Origin: Variovorax sp. WS11
Lineage (GTDB): Bacteria > Pseudomonadota > Gammaproteobacteria > Burkholderiales > Burkholderiaceae_C
NCBI RefSeq assembly: GCF_010499245.1
Contig: NZ_JAAGOW010000001.1
Coordinates: 558,001 to 622,000, forward strand
Direction: 5' to 3'
Length of the DNA stretch: 64,000 bases
Below are positions 8,396-17,506 of this stretch, piece by piece (position 1 is the stretch's first letter; every line of letters begins with the position of its first letter). A program made the translations under genes and the position numbers. The notes under the pieces are model-generated. The model did not search any database, was not told the origin of the DNA, and worked only from the letters and a program-made list of their open reading frames with translations.

Positions 8396-9562
8396 TCACC
8401 ACGCTTCTTCAAGGATCTGTTGCAGTTCGGCGGCTTCGCGCACCGGGCGCGGATTGCCTTTGAGGAACCAGTCGCCCATGGCCAGCGCGGTCGTCTCGGG
8501 CAGTGACTCTCGCGGCACGTGCACGTCGCGCAGGCGGCGCGGTACGGCCAACTCGTCGAACAGGCTCGCGAGGGTCTCGACCACGCGCTGCTCGGGCGTC
8601 TGCGTGGCGCTGCGCTGCAGGTCCAGCGCGGCAGCCACCTGCGCCATGCCGGCAGCAGCGGCCTCGGCGTTGAAGCGCAGCACGTGGGGCAGCACGATGG
8701 CGTTCACGGTGCCGTTCTCGATCTCGTGGCGCGCGCCGATCGCATGGCCCAGCACCGTGGTGATGCCGGCGGCCGTGTGGTCCGTCCCCTGTCCGCAAAG
8801 AATCGCCGCCAGCACGAGCTGTCCGCGCACGGCCGCATCGTCGGCGCGCGCGGCCTGCGGCAGGTGCTGGGCCAGAAGGCGCAGCGCCTGCATCAGGGCG
8901 CCTTGGGCAATGGCGTCGTGCGAGCGCGAGGTCAGCCCCTCGATCGCCATCGACAAGGTGTTGATGCTGGCGCTGGCGACCAGGCCGCGCGGTGCCGAGA
9001 GGATCATCTCCGGGTCGATGAACACCGACTGCGCACGGGTCTTGGGGTCGAACATCGCCAGCCGCTGGCCGCTCGCGGGGTCGAACACGGCGCTTCCGGC
9101 TTTGACCGTGGCCGTGGTCGGCGTGGTTGGCACGATGAACTGCGGCAGCTTGGGCGCTGCGAGCTTGGGGCTGCGCAGGCGGCCGCCGGCTTCGGTCACG
9201 GTGCACAGCTCGGACACCGGCTTGCCCTCGGCCACCAGGATGCTGGCCGCACGCGCCGTGACGATGGCCGAGCCGCCGCCGACCGCGATGACGGCATCGG
9301 CCTCGACGCGGCGCAACAGCGCGGCGGCGTCCTCGACCGAGGCGACTGGGCTGTGGCCGAGCACCTCGCCGTAGACGCCGGCGCAGCGCGCGCCCAGGGC
9401 TGCGCGGATGCGCTCGAACAGTGGGCCTTTCGCCAGCCAGTCGCCGCAGACGACGACGGCCCGCTGGCTCTTGATGCGGTCCAGCTCCCGGCCCAGGTGC
9501 GTCAGGCTGTCGGGGCCGTGGTACAGCCGCAGCGGCGGCGTGATGTGTTGGAAGTTCTGCAT
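8396..9562 (-). CDS. Iron-containing alcohol dehydrogenase-fold protein, maleylacetate-reductase-like (copy 1)
   Basis: A 388-residue member of the Fe-ADH/dehydroquinate-synthase-like fold. GGGSA (95-99) is the nucleotide-binding loop and 'VPTTPTTATVKAGSAVFDP' is conserved. Aligned by eye with FucO and maleylacetate reductases, the four metal-ligand positions (Asp, His, His, His) read N201, M205, T269 and N283. The protein therefore appears to lack its metal site altogether. The paralog at 19601 has the same loss. Start ATG 9562 lies 5 bases after the ligase stop. It is annotated by similarity only; a metal-free reductase or a non-redox role is possible. Confidence 0.8.
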   Translation of the reverse strand: MQNFQHITPPLRLYHGPDSLTHLGRELDRIKSQRAVVVCGDWLAKGPLFERIRAALGARCAGVYGEVLGHSPVASVEDAAALLRRVEADAVIAVGGGSAIVTARAASILVAEGKPVSELCTVTEAGGRLRSPKLAAPKLPQFIVPTTPTTATVKAGSAVFDPASGQRLAMFDPKTRAQSVFIDPEMILSAPRGLVASASINTLSMAIEGLTSRSHDAIAQGALMQALRLLAQHLPQAARADDAAVRGQLVLAAILCGQGTDHTAAGITTVLGHAIGARHEIENGTVNAIVLPHVLRFNAEAAAAGMAQVAAALDLQRSATQTPEQRVVETLASLFDELAVPRRLRDVHVPRESLPETTALAMGDWFLKGNPRPVREAAELQQILEEAW

Positions 9563-9567
9563 GGCAC

Positions 9568-11166
9568 TCAGCTTTCGTTCTGCAGTTCGGCCCGGACTTG
9601 GGCGCTGATGGCCGCCTTGTCCACCTTGCCGGTGTGATTGGTCGGAAGCGGCTCGCGCTGCAGCCGCCATTGACTGGGCACCGCGAACGAAGCGATCTGG
9701 CCGCGCAGCTGGTCCTGCAGTTGCTGCGGCGTGAAGTCGGACTCGGTCACGACCACAGCCATGACTTCCTCGCCCAGGTCGCGGTGCGGCACGCCGAACA
9801 CCACGCTCTCGGTCACGCCCGGAATGTTCAGCAATGCGCGCTCGATCGCAGCGGGCGCGATGTTCTCGCCGCCGCGGATGATCATGTCCTTGCAGCGGCC
9901 AGTGATCCACAGGTTGCCTTTGTCGTCGAGCCGGCCCAGATCGCCGGTGCGCAGCCAGCCCTCCTCGTCGATCGGCGATTCATCGAGCCCGAAGAAGCCG
10001 GACATCTGCGTTGGCGAGCGCAACAGGATCTCTCCGTCGGGCAGGCCGGGATGCGGGAGGAAGCGAATCTCGACGCAGGGCAGCGGTTTGCCGGCGGAAC
10101 CCAGCTCGTCCAGAGCCTCCGAGCCGGCGGCGGCCGTGGCCTGCCCGCCGTTCTCCGTCAGGCCGTAGCCCGTCGGAATTCTGGGACTGACACTGGGCAA
10201 CTGGGTGCGAATGCGCTGCATCAGTTCCGCATGCACCGGCGCGCCACCGATGCTGATGGACTTCAGGCTGCTCAAGTCCCGGCGCGGCACATCCGGATGG
10301 TCCAGCAGCCGCATGACCATCGTCGGCACGGCATTCCAGCGCTTGACCTGGTTGCGTTCGATGGACGCAAGCACCTCGGCGGGGTCGTACCGTCCCTCCG
10401 ACAGCACCAGCGTATCGCCCACGACGACAGCCCGCATCAAGGTCTGCATGCCGCCCACGTGGAACAGGGGACCGGTGATCAGCGTCACGTCGCGCGCCGT
10501 CTCGTCGATCTGGTGCGGCAGCTTGCGCGTGATGTGCAAGGTCATCTGCAGGCGCGCCAGCAGCGCACGGTGCGATAGCACCACCGCCTTCGGTTGGCCC
10601 GAAGTGCCCGAGGTGAAGATGATGAGAGCGGTCTCCTCCTCGTTGCCTGGGGTCTGCGAATCCGGGACAGCGGGGCTGCCTTGGCCGTCCTGCAGCATGG
10701 GGATGCCCCAGGGGCCGCGGCGCGCGCTCGCCGGCACGCGGATGGCGCAGCGCTCGTCGGCCAGCGTCATGGCGGGTTGCAGGGCCGCCAGGCCGTTGCC
10801 GACCTCCATCGAGCTCCACCAGGCGTTGGCCAGCACCGGTACGGCGCCTGCGAGGAAGCAGGCCCAGAAGTTGACCACCCACTCCGGACCGTTCCAGCCG
10901 AGGATGAAGATGCGGTCCCCGCGGCGAATGCCCAGTTCGGCGAGCTCGCGGGCCTTGGCGACGGCGCCACGGTGCAGGTCGTCGAACGAGAGAACCCGCT
11001 CGCCCTGGATGAGGTGGGGCCGCGCGCCCCAGCGCCCGGCGAAGGCCAGCACGTGCTCGACCCGGCGTGGGCGCTCGGTGTACATCCGGTACGGGATCCC
11101 GCCGACCGTTTCGATCGAGATCTCCTTGCCCCATGGCTGCGCTGCTGACGACATCGATGTCTCCAT
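9568..11166 (-). CDS. AMP-dependent acyl-CoA synthetase/ligase
   Basis: A 532-residue ANL-superfamily ligase that activates a carboxylate with ATP and CoA. Core motifs: 'IIFTSGTSGQPKAVVLSHRA' (P-loop), 'GYGLTENGG', 'RTGDLGRLDDKGNLWITGRCKDMIIRGGENI', and the C-terminal catalytic Lys in 'TNHTGKVDKAA'. The start is taken at ATG 11166 (METSMSSAAQ), 8 bases after the CaiB stop; ATG 11154 is an alternative. With the CaiB transferase it provides a second route to load CoA on the substrate. Acyl specificity cannot be read. Confidence 0.9.
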   Translation of the reverse strand: METSMSSAAQPWGKEISIETVGGIPYRMYTERPRRVEHVLAFAGRWGARPHLIQGERVLSFDDLHRGAVAKARELAELGIRRGDRIFILGWNGPEWVVNFWACFLAGAVPVLANAWWSSMEVGNGLAALQPAMTLADERCAIRVPASARRGPWGIPMLQDGQGSPAVPDSQTPGNEEETALIIFTSGTSGQPKAVVLSHRALLARLQMTLHITRKLPHQIDETARDVTLITGPLFHVGGMQTLMRAVVVGDTLVLSEGRYDPAEVLASIERNQVKRWNAVPTMVMRLLDHPDVPRRDLSSLKSISIGGAPVHAELMQRIRTQLPSVSPRIPTGYGLTENGGQATAAAGSEALDELGSAGKPLPCVEIRFLPHPGLPDGEILLRSPTQMSGFFGLDESPIDEEGWLRTGDLGRLDDKGNLWITGRCKDMIIRGGENIAPAAIERALLNIPGVTESVVFGVPHRDLGEEVMAVVVTESDFTPQQLQDQLRGQIASFAVPSQWRLQREPLPTNHTGKVDKAAISAQVRAELQNES

Positions 11167-11174
11167 GTTGGTTC

Positions 11175-12386
11175 TCAAGGCTTGCGGTAGCGATCGAGCA
11201 TCGCGTTGTCCTGGCCGAGCGCCGGCGCAGGCTTGGCGGGGCACCACTCGCCGTCGAACTTGATCGGGATCCGAACGCTGCGGATGGTGCCGACCTGGCC
11301 CGGATACTCGACCTCGGCGATCGCGCCGGAGCCGCTTGCGGCCTCGACTTCCAGCGCCTCGCCGAGACTGCGCACCACGCCACAGGGAATGCCTGCCACC
11401 TGCAGCCGCTGCACGATGTCATCGGAGGTGAACCCGGAAAACACCTCGCCGAGCAGTGCGTCGCATGCGTCGCGGTGGACGACGCGTGAAGCGGCGGTGA
11501 CAAAACGCGGATCGTCGGCAAGCTCAGGGCGGTCCATGGCCTGGACGATCTTCTTCCACGAACCATCGCTGAACGTGGACAGCAGGATGTTTCCATCCGA
11601 ACCTGCGTACTGGCCGTATGGCACCACGCCCGGATGTCGGGACCCCATCCGCTTGGGTGTTTCGCCGGTCACGAAATACCGCGTGGCGTTGTAGACGGAG
11701 AGCGACAGCAGCGAGCTCATCATGCTGACTTCGACCAGGCTGCCTTTGCCGGTCCGCGATCGCTTGAGCAGTGCCGCAAGAATGCCGTGCACCGCGAACA
11801 TGCCGGAGGACAGGTCGGCCACTGGAAGCCCCAGCTTGCTGGGTGGGCTGTCGCCTTCTCCGTTCAGGCTCATGACGCCGGATTCGGCCTGCACGATCAG
11901 ATCGAAGGCGGCCCGCCGGCTCTCGGGTCCGGTCCCGCCGAAACCCGAGATCGAGCAATAGACAGCCCGTGGATTGATCTTGGAGATCACGTCGTAGCCG
12001 ATGCCGAGGCGCTCGGCGACGCCGGTGCGGAAGTTCTGGATGAAGACGTCGCAATCGGCAGCCATCGCGAGAATGAGCTCTCTGCCCTCCTCGGACTTCA
12101 GGTCGAGTTCCACCGATGCCTTGCTGCGATTGATGGTGGAGTGGTAGAAGCTCACGTCGCCCTGCAGGGGTGCGATGTGGCGGGTGTCGTCGCCGGCCTC
12201 GGGCACTTCGACTTTGATCACCTCCGCGCCCATCTCCGCGAGCAGCAGCGTCGCGTAGGGGCCGGAGAGATAACGCGTCAGGTCGAGGACGCGCACGCCG
12301 CTGAGCGGGAGCGCCGCGCCCTCTGCTTCACTGGCGCCATCTTTGTGCAGCGGCTCGGCAAACAAGGTGTCGATGGATTTGGTCAT
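11175..12386 (-). CDS. CaiB/BaiF (class III) CoA-transferase (copy 1)
   Basis: A 403-residue class III CoA-transferase. The start domain 'LPLSGVRVLDLTRYLSGPYATLLLAEMGAEVIKVEVPEAGDD' binds CoA. The catalytic Asp is expected in 'RRAAFDLIVQAESGVMSLNG'. 'GIPCGVVRSLGEALE' lies near the C-terminus. These enzymes move CoA between a donor acyl-CoA (often succinyl-CoA) and a free acid without a covalent Glu adduct. It lies 42 bases after the hotdog gene and 8 before the ligase. A second CaiB protein is at 17507. Confidence 0.92.
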   Translation of the reverse strand: MTKSIDTLFAEPLHKDGASEAEGAALPLSGVRVLDLTRYLSGPYATLLLAEMGAEVIKVEVPEAGDDTRHIAPLQGDVSFYHSTINRSKASVELDLKSEEGRELILAMAADCDVFIQNFRTGVAERLGIGYDVISKINPRAVYCSISGFGGTGPESRRAAFDLIVQAESGVMSLNGEGDSPPSKLGLPVADLSSGMFAVHGILAALLKRSRTGKGSLVEVSMMSSLLSLSVYNATRYFVTGETPKRMGSRHPGVVPYGQYAGSDGNILLSTFSDGSWKKIVQAMDRPELADDPRFVTAASRVVHRDACDALLGEVFSGFTSDDIVQRLQVAGIPCGVVRSLGEALEVEAASGSGAIAEVEYPGQVGTIRSVRIPIKFDGEWCPAKPAPALGQDNAMLDRYRKP

Positions 12387-12428
12387 GGTCGTCTACGTCC
12401 CTGCTTCGTTCTGCGAAGGTCCGGTGGC

Positions 12429-13598
12429 TCAAGCGGCCGGGCGCCTGGGCAGGACCACCACCGCGGTGCCGGGCATGCATTGCTGGCCACGCTGGTTAGT
12501 GGCCCAGGTGGTCAGGCGAACGATGTGACGGCCTTCGGTGTCGACCTCCTTGGCATCGACGCGCCCGCCCAGGCGCACGACGTCGCCCAGATACACATGC
12601 GAACGGTACTGACCGGTCAGCGCGAGCAGCTGGCCGGCATCGCCCATCCAGTTGGTCAGCGAATGGATCTGCCAGCAGGTGCGCTGAATGCCCACGTCGT
12701 AGGCGATCTGCGCGCCTTGCAGCTGGGCCGCGTAGTCGTTGTAGTGCACCGAGTAGACCGGCTCCAGGGCATGGGTGCGCGGGTCCCGGAAGGCCCATTT
12801 GGGATGCTTGTGGTAGCGCTTGAGCGCCACCGAATGCGCGGCCACTCGCGGGATGGGCGCGGCGCCGGCGGCGATGAAGGCAATGAAGTCCGTCAGGCCC
12901 AGCGGGCCCTTGGTGATGACGTCCATCTCTTCGCCGACCTGTACATCGTCCCAGTAGCGAGGCGTGGCGCCACGCGGCTTCTCGGCCAGGATCTGTTCCT
13001 CGATCGCGGCGATCTCTTCTTCCTTCCAGGGATGGGGCACTTCGATGGCCCGGCTTTCGCGGCGCGCCTGCATCTCGCCGCGTTCGAAGCGCATGCGCGA
13101 GCAGATGAAGGTGGCCTTCAGGTCGCCCTCGTCGTTGCGGTACTCCTGGCGCAGGTAATCCTTGATGCGGCGGCCGCCGAAGTTGCTGTCGGCAATCGGG
13201 CCGTCGAAGCCGTCGAAGACGACCTTGGCGGTGATCTTCTCGCCCACGCGGATCGGCGCGCCGAAGGTCATCTTGGTCTCGGCGTGGAAGCCGCCCAGGC
13301 CCGGCCAGCCCACCTGCACCGAGCCCAGGCAGGCGAAGATGAAGCTGGGCGGCGCTACCAGCGTGCCGTGAGGGCCTTCATTGGCATAGGCGCTGTCGGT
13401 CCACAGCGGGTTGTCGTCGCCAATGCCTTCGCAGAACCGCATGACGGCGAGGCGCGTGGCGTACTCGTTGTTCAGGCAGGACTCGGTGCGCAGCTCGGTG
13501 CCGATCAGCGCGCGCATGTCGGCCAGCATCTTGTCGGTGAACTTTCCCAGGGCCAGCTCCTTGGTGATGCCGGCGTCGGTTGTCTCTTGGGTGGTCAT
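12429..13598 (-). CDS. MaoC-like (FAS1-type double hotdog) acyl-CoA hydratase/dehydratase
   Basis: A 389-residue protein with two hotdog halves. The N-terminal half shows 'FCEGIGDDNPLWTDSAYANEGPHGTLVAPPSF', a MaoC/FAS1-like dehydratase pattern. The C-terminal half has 'WQIHSLTNWMGDAGQLLALTGQYRSHVYLGDVVRLGGRV'. Such proteins hydrate enoyl-CoA thioesters; related ones include mesaconyl-CoA hydratase. ATG 13598 is chosen for the start because the upstream open codons are non-coding in character and contain the promoter. It is the first gene of the 13-kb minus operon, read from a promoter at 13633-13663. Confidence 0.85.
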   Translation of the reverse strand: MTTQETTDAGITKELALGKFTDKMLADMRALIGTELRTESCLNNEYATRLAVMRFCEGIGDDNPLWTDSAYANEGPHGTLVAPPSFIFACLGSVQVGWPGLGGFHAETKMTFGAPIRVGEKITAKVVFDGFDGPIADSNFGGRRIKDYLRQEYRNDEGDLKATFICSRMRFERGEMQARRESRAIEVPHPWKEEEIAAIEEQILAEKPRGATPRYWDDVQVGEEMDVITKGPLGLTDFIAFIAAGAAPIPRVAAHSVALKRYHKHPKWAFRDPRTHALEPVYSVHYNDYAAQLQGAQIAYDVGIQRTCWQIHSLTNWMGDAGQLLALTGQYRSHVYLGDVVRLGGRVDAKEVDTEGRHIVRLTTWATNQRGQQCMPGTAVVVLPRRPAA

Positions 13599-13632
13599 GT
13601 GTGCGGTTCCAGGTTCGTGTTGGCGATGACGA

Positions 13633-13663
13633 ACTGTAGGTTTGCGAGGGGCGCGGCGTCCAT
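13633..13663 (-). promoter_or_regulatory. Predicted promoter of the large minus-strand operon
   Basis: Read on the minus strand, ATGGAC (13663-13658) is followed by 19 bases and TACAGT (13638-13633). This is the same geometry as the plus-strand promoters at 13751, 23079 and 25216. The first gene starts at 13598, giving a leader of roughly 28 bases. This promoter faces the one for the MmgE/PrpD gene. Confidence 0.55.
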
Positions 13664-13705
13664 GCGTCTTTCCTGCAACCGGCATGCAGAAAAGCCGGTC
13701 ACAGA

Positions 13706-13722
13706 TTGCGCGCGTTCGCCAA
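13706..13722 (+). promoter_or_regulatory. Candidate LysR-type operator between divergent operons
   Basis: The 17-base sequence TTGCGCGCGTTCGCCAA is an imperfect dyad (TTGCG-N6-CGCCAA). It ends exactly 28 bases before the ATGGAC element of the plus promoter. Equivalent sites lie at the same distance at 25171, 26387 and, on the minus strand, 22076. It probably binds one or both sister LysR proteins and may serve both divergent promoters. Confidence 0.5.
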
Positions 13723-13750
13723 AGCAGGACGCGGGGTCGCGAAGTTCGGC

Positions 13751-13781
13751 ATGGACGTGGCGGCTTCCCCGTTCCTAGACT
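13751..13781 (+). promoter_or_regulatory. Predicted promoter of the MmgE/PrpD-Bug-amidohydrolase unit
   Basis: ATGGAC at 13751-13756, 19 bases, then TAGACT at 13776-13781. The -10 element resembles TATAAT at the key positions (TA...T) and the -35 is poor, as expected of an activator-dependent promoter. The gene starts at 13838 behind AAGGAG. Confidence 0.6.
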
Positions 13782-13837
13782 GCCCGCCAGACCGGAGCGC
13801 CGTCCGCGCGAACCCGGCCACATCGTCAAGGAGACTC

Positions 13838-15259
13838 ATGGGCAGCACGCATTCCTCAACGCATGACGGGCCGCTGGCGCTCACTGCACAGCTCGCACGT
13901 TTCGTGCACCAGGCACGCTGGCAGGACCTGCCGGCCACGGTGCAGCACGAAGCCGTACGCGCTGTCGTCAACTCGGTCGGCTGTGCCCATGGCGGGGCCT
14001 CCAGCCCAGCCGTGACCCACGCACTCGCAGGGCTCAAAGGCCTGCAGGCCGGCGGCGCCTGCACGGTACTGGGCACGCCGCACCGGCTGGACCCCTTGAA
14101 TGCGGCGATGGTCAATGGCCTCAGCATTGGCGCGCACGCGTTCGACGATGCGCACCTGGCGACCGTGGCGCATCCCGGCGCGCCGGGCGTCGCGGCGCTG
14201 CTGGCCCATGCCGAACGGCATCGGGTCGCGGGCACCGACTTCCTGCTGGCACTGGCGCTGTCCAGCGAACTGCAATGCCGGCTCAGCTGCGCGCTGGCGG
14301 TGGGGCCCGCACAGTGCGAGCTCGGCTGGTACATGACCGGTGTGACCGGCGCCGTGGGCGTGGCGGCTGCCGTGGGCAAGCTGATGGGCCTGCCGGAGCG
14401 CCAACTGGCCTGGGCCATGGGCCTGGCCGCCTTGCAAGCCGGCGGCCTGCGCGCCTCGCATGGCAGCATGAGCAGTGCGCTGATCCCCGGCCATGCTGGC
14501 CGCGAGGGTCTGCTGGCCGCGCACATGGCCGCCGCGGACTTCAGCTGCCACGACGACGCGCTGGGTACCACACACGGCCTGCTTCAGCTCTTCGGCCGCC
14601 CGGCGAACGCCGAGGCGCTGACGCAGCGGCTGGGCCAGCACTGGGAATGCATGAACGTCTCGCTCAAGCCTTTTCCCGCGGGCTGTCTGACGCATGCGGT
14701 CATCGACGCCTGCCTGCAGCTGGTACGGCTGCACGAATTCGCCGCCGACGACATCGAGCACGTGCAGTTGTGGGTGCACCCGCTTGCGGAAGGCCTGACC
14801 GGCCGCCGCCAGCCGCAGCACAGCTTCGACGCGCAGGCCAGCATCTACCACTGGGCAGCAGCCGTGCTGCGCCACCGGCGCGCCGGCCTGGTCGAGGCTT
14901 CGGACGCCTGCGTGCATGAGCCGCAGGTGGTGGCGCTGCGCACGCGTGTGGTCGCGACGGTGGACGAGACGCTGGCCCTGGACGCCGCGCGGGCCGCCGT
15001 CACACTGCGCGATGGCCGGCGCCTGGAAGCCGCCGTGGGGCCCTGCATCGGCTCGGCCGCGCGGCCCATGACCGACCAGGAACTGGACGCCAAGCTGCTG
15101 CGCCAGGCCGGCGACGTACTGGGGCAGGACCACGCCATGCAGCTGTCGCGCCACTGCTGGCAGATCGCAGAGGCCGCCGACGTGGCTGGCGCCGCACCCG
15201 GCTTCTGGGGCCCCGCCCCCTTGCTCACCACCCTGCTCGCCAACAAGGAAACACGATGA
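13838..15259 (+). CDS. MmgE/PrpD family protein
   Basis: A 473-residue member of the MmgE/PrpD family (2-methylcitrate dehydratase, cis-aconitate decarboxylase and itaconate-type enzymes). Family features include 'AVRAVVNSVGCAHGGA', 'GLSIGAHAFDDAHLATVAHPGAPGVAALLA', 'GLQAGGLRASHGSMSSALIPGHAGREGLLAAHMAAADF' and 'LKPFPAGCLTHAVIDACLQL'. I chose ATG 13838 because it has a good AAGGAG site and the upstream in-frame codons overlap the promoter. It overlaps the Bug gene by 4 bases (ATGA). It probably dehydrates or decarboxylates a polycarboxylate in the same pathway; the exact reaction is unknown. Confidence 0.85.
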   Translation: MGSTHSSTHDGPLALTAQLARFVHQARWQDLPATVQHEAVRAVVNSVGCAHGGASSPAVTHALAGLKGLQAGGACTVLGTPHRLDPLNAAMVNGLSIGAHAFDDAHLATVAHPGAPGVAALLAHAERHRVAGTDFLLALALSSELQCRLSCALAVGPAQCELGWYMTGVTGAVGVAAAVGKLMGLPERQLAWAMGLAALQAGGLRASHGSMSSALIPGHAGREGLLAAHMAAADFSCHDDALGTTHGLLQLFGRPANAEALTQRLGQHWECMNVSLKPFPAGCLTHAVIDACLQLVRLHEFAADDIEHVQLWVHPLAEGLTGRRQPQHSFDAQASIYHWAAAVLRHRRAGLVEASDACVHEPQVVALRTRVVATVDETLALDAARAAVTLRDGRRLEAAVGPCIGSAARPMTDQELDAKLLRQAGDVLGQDHAMQLSRHCWQIAEAADVAGAAPGFWGPAPLLTTLLANKETR

Positions 15260-16234
15260 AACCCATTGTTCGCAGCCTGGCCGTGATGAGCCTCGCAGGC
15301 CTGATGGCCCACCCGGCCGTGCACGCCCAAGCCCAGGCTTACCCGACCCAGCCGATCCAGCTGGTCATCCCCTACGTGCCGGGCGGCGGCAGCGACAGCC
15401 TGGCGCGGGTGCTGGCGGAGACCATGAGCGCGCGCCTGGGCCAGCGCATCGTGCCCGAGAACAAGCCCGGCGCCGCGACGATGCTGGCAGCCGCCCAGGT
15501 GGCGCGTGCCAACCCGAATGGCTACACGCTGTTGATCAGCACGCTGGCGCATTCCCTGAACCCGAGTCTGCAGCCGCAGCTGCCCTACGACCCGGTCAAG
15601 GACTTCGAGTTCATCGGCAAGATCGGCAGCTTCGGCTTCCTGCTCGTCACGACGCCCAAGATGGAGGTCAGGAACCTCCAGGACTTGGTCGCCCGCATGC
15701 GGGCGCAGCCCGGCCAGCTGCAGTTCGGCTCGGCCGGCATCGGCTCGCCCATGCACCTGGGCGGCGAGTACCTGAAGCACCTGACCAAGACCGACGCGAT
15801 CCACGTGCCCTACAAGGGCGAAGGCGCGGCGCTGACCGATCTGCTGGGCGGCCACATCAGCTTCATGCTGTGCACGGTGGCGACCTGCGCCGCGCGCGTG
15901 CAGGACGGCTCGCTGAAGGCGCTCGCCGCACCTTCGCCCGCCCGGCCGGCGCTGCTGCCAACGGTGCCGACCAGTGCCGAGGCCGGCTTGCCGGGCTACG
16001 AGATCTACACCTGGATCTTCCTCGCCGCGCCCAAGGGCACGCCCGCGCCCGTGGTGCAGCGGCTGGACCGCGCGCTGAACGAGGTGCTGGCCGACGAGAA
16101 GTTTCGCGCCCGGGTGACCGCCATGGGCGTGGACCTGGAAACGCGCAGCTCGCCGGCCGCCACCAGGCAGCTGGTGCAGGCCGAGATCGAAATGGCGGCC
16201 TGTGATCAAGGCCTCCGGCATCACCCTCAATTGA
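15256..16234 (+). CDS. Bug/TctC-family solute receptor with a frameshift near its C-terminus
   Basis: The Sec signal 'RSLAVMSLAGLMAHPAVHAQA' is followed by 'YPTQPIQLVIPYVPGGGSDSLARVL', 'DAIHVPYKGEGAALTDLLGGHISFMLCT' and 'LPTVPTSAEAGLPGY', all Bug hallmarks. The frame is intact to about 16199. The expected ending (VIKASGITLN, stop at 16232-16234) is then found in the next frame. A +1 change (one extra or two missing bases) lies at about 16196-16202, so the listed span is not a multiple of three. Without correction the protein would run on as arginine-rich nonsense to 17184. It is translationally coupled to MmgE/PrpD. Confidence 0.8.
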
Positions 16235-16245
16235 ACGGACAACGC

Positions 16246-17458
16246 ATGAACACCTCAGCTTCCGCCCACCCACGCCGCCCGTCCCACCCGCCGCGCCATC
16301 CTCGCCGCCGCCCTGGCTGCGGGCAGGGGCCGGCCTCGATGCCAAGCCCTGGCGAACGCCTCCACCGATGCCCATCCCTACCTACCGCGGCAACCAGCAC
16401 CGCCCACCACGGATCTGCTGGCCTGGCAGGCCCGCGCCGACGCCGAGCCTGCGCTCGAGCCCGGCCTGCCCATCGTCGACCCCCACCACCACCTCTTCAA
16501 CGGCACAGCGGACAAGCTGTACTACCGGCGCGAAGACATGGAGCAGGACCTGTCGACCGGACATCGCGTGCTGGGCACGGTCTACATCGCGGCCTATGGT
16601 GCAGGCTGGCGCAGCGACGGGCCACAGGCCATGCGCTCCATCGGCGAAGTCGAGCGCATCGTGCGCCTCAGCGCCCAACCGCTCGCGACAACCCAGGGCC
16701 CGTGCCGGCTGGCGGCGGGCATCGTCTCGGATGTGGACATGATGCTGGGCGAAGAAGCGGCCGGGGTGCTCGAGGCACACGTGGCGGCCGGCGCCGGCCG
16801 TTTGCGCGGCGTGCGCCACTACACGACCTACCACGACGGCCAACTGGCCAAGTTCATTCCGAATGCGCCGCGCCACGCGATGGCGGATGCGCGCTTTCGC
16901 CGGGCGTTCGCGCAACTCGAACGCCACCGGTTGAGCTTCGACGCCCTGGTCTATCACACACAGCTGCGCCAACTCGCCGAGCTGGCGGACGCTTTCCCGC
17001 GCACGACCATCGTGCTCAACCACCTCGGCATGCCGGTCGGCGTGCTGGACTTCGCGTCGCAGCGTGCAGAGGTGCGCCGCGATTGGGAGCGCGATCTGCG
17101 GGCGCTGGCCCAGCGGCCGAACGTGGTGGTGAAGGTCGGCGGCATGGGCATGCCGATCTTTGGTTTCGGCTTCGAGCACGGTGATCGGCCGGCCACGACG
17201 CAGGCATTGGTGCAGGCCTGGCAGCCGCTGATGCAGGTCTGCATCGAGGCCTTCGGTCCGGCGCGCTGCATGTTGGAGAGCAATTTTCCGGTGGACAAGC
17301 AGTCCTGCGGCTACGGGCAACTGTGGAATGCGTTCAAGCGCGCGACGGCCGAACTGTCGGTCGCCGAGCGCAAGGCTCTGTTCTACCGGACCGCCTGCCA
17401 GACTTATCGCCTGCCGGAGCTGCAGGCCGAATGCGATTCGGCGTGGCCCGCGGCCTGA
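16246..17458 (+). pseudogene. TIM-barrel metal-dependent amidohydrolase, reading frame broken near the 5' end
   Basis: The body of an amidohydrolase-2 (COG3618, lactonase-like) protein is open from about 16250 to 17458. It shows the metal-binding 'LPIVDPHHHLFNG', 'VLNHLGMP' and 'CMLESNFPVDK' motifs. The only ATG behind the Bug gene (16246, MNTSASAHP) is in a different frame. The frame of the body has no ATG/GTG/TTG before 16538, which lies after the HHH motif. In the body frame, 'RRAILAAALAAG' at about 16304-16339 looks like a Tat or Sec signal. A frameshift between 16250 and 16320 best explains this. Starting at 16538 would delete the metal site. Confidence 0.7.
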
Positions 17459-17476
17459 AGGCCCTGCGCAGGGTGC

Positions 17477-17499
17477 GGGAGGCCGCTTGCGGCCTTCCC
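17477..17499. terminator. Hairpin between convergent genes, probable bidirectional terminator
   Basis: Arms GGGAGGCCGC and GCGGCCTTCCC around a TT loop (one bulged T). It fills the 48-base gap between the amidohydrolase (+) and CaiB (-) stops. There is no long T-tract, so the efficiency is uncertain. Confidence 0.5.
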
Positions 17500-17506
17500 G
17501 ATCAGC

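Noticed and set aside
11634..13778. Plus-strand open frame of 714 codons opposite CaiB and the hotdog gene
   Set aside because: Low-complexity His/Gly/Ala/Arg-rich shadow; the opposite strand encodes recognisable full-length enzymes.
16235..17184. C-terminal extension of the Bug protein as a true fusion
   Set aside because: The extension is out of frame with the conserved amidohydrolase on the same DNA and the expected Bug ending is present in the next frame; a frameshift explains it better.
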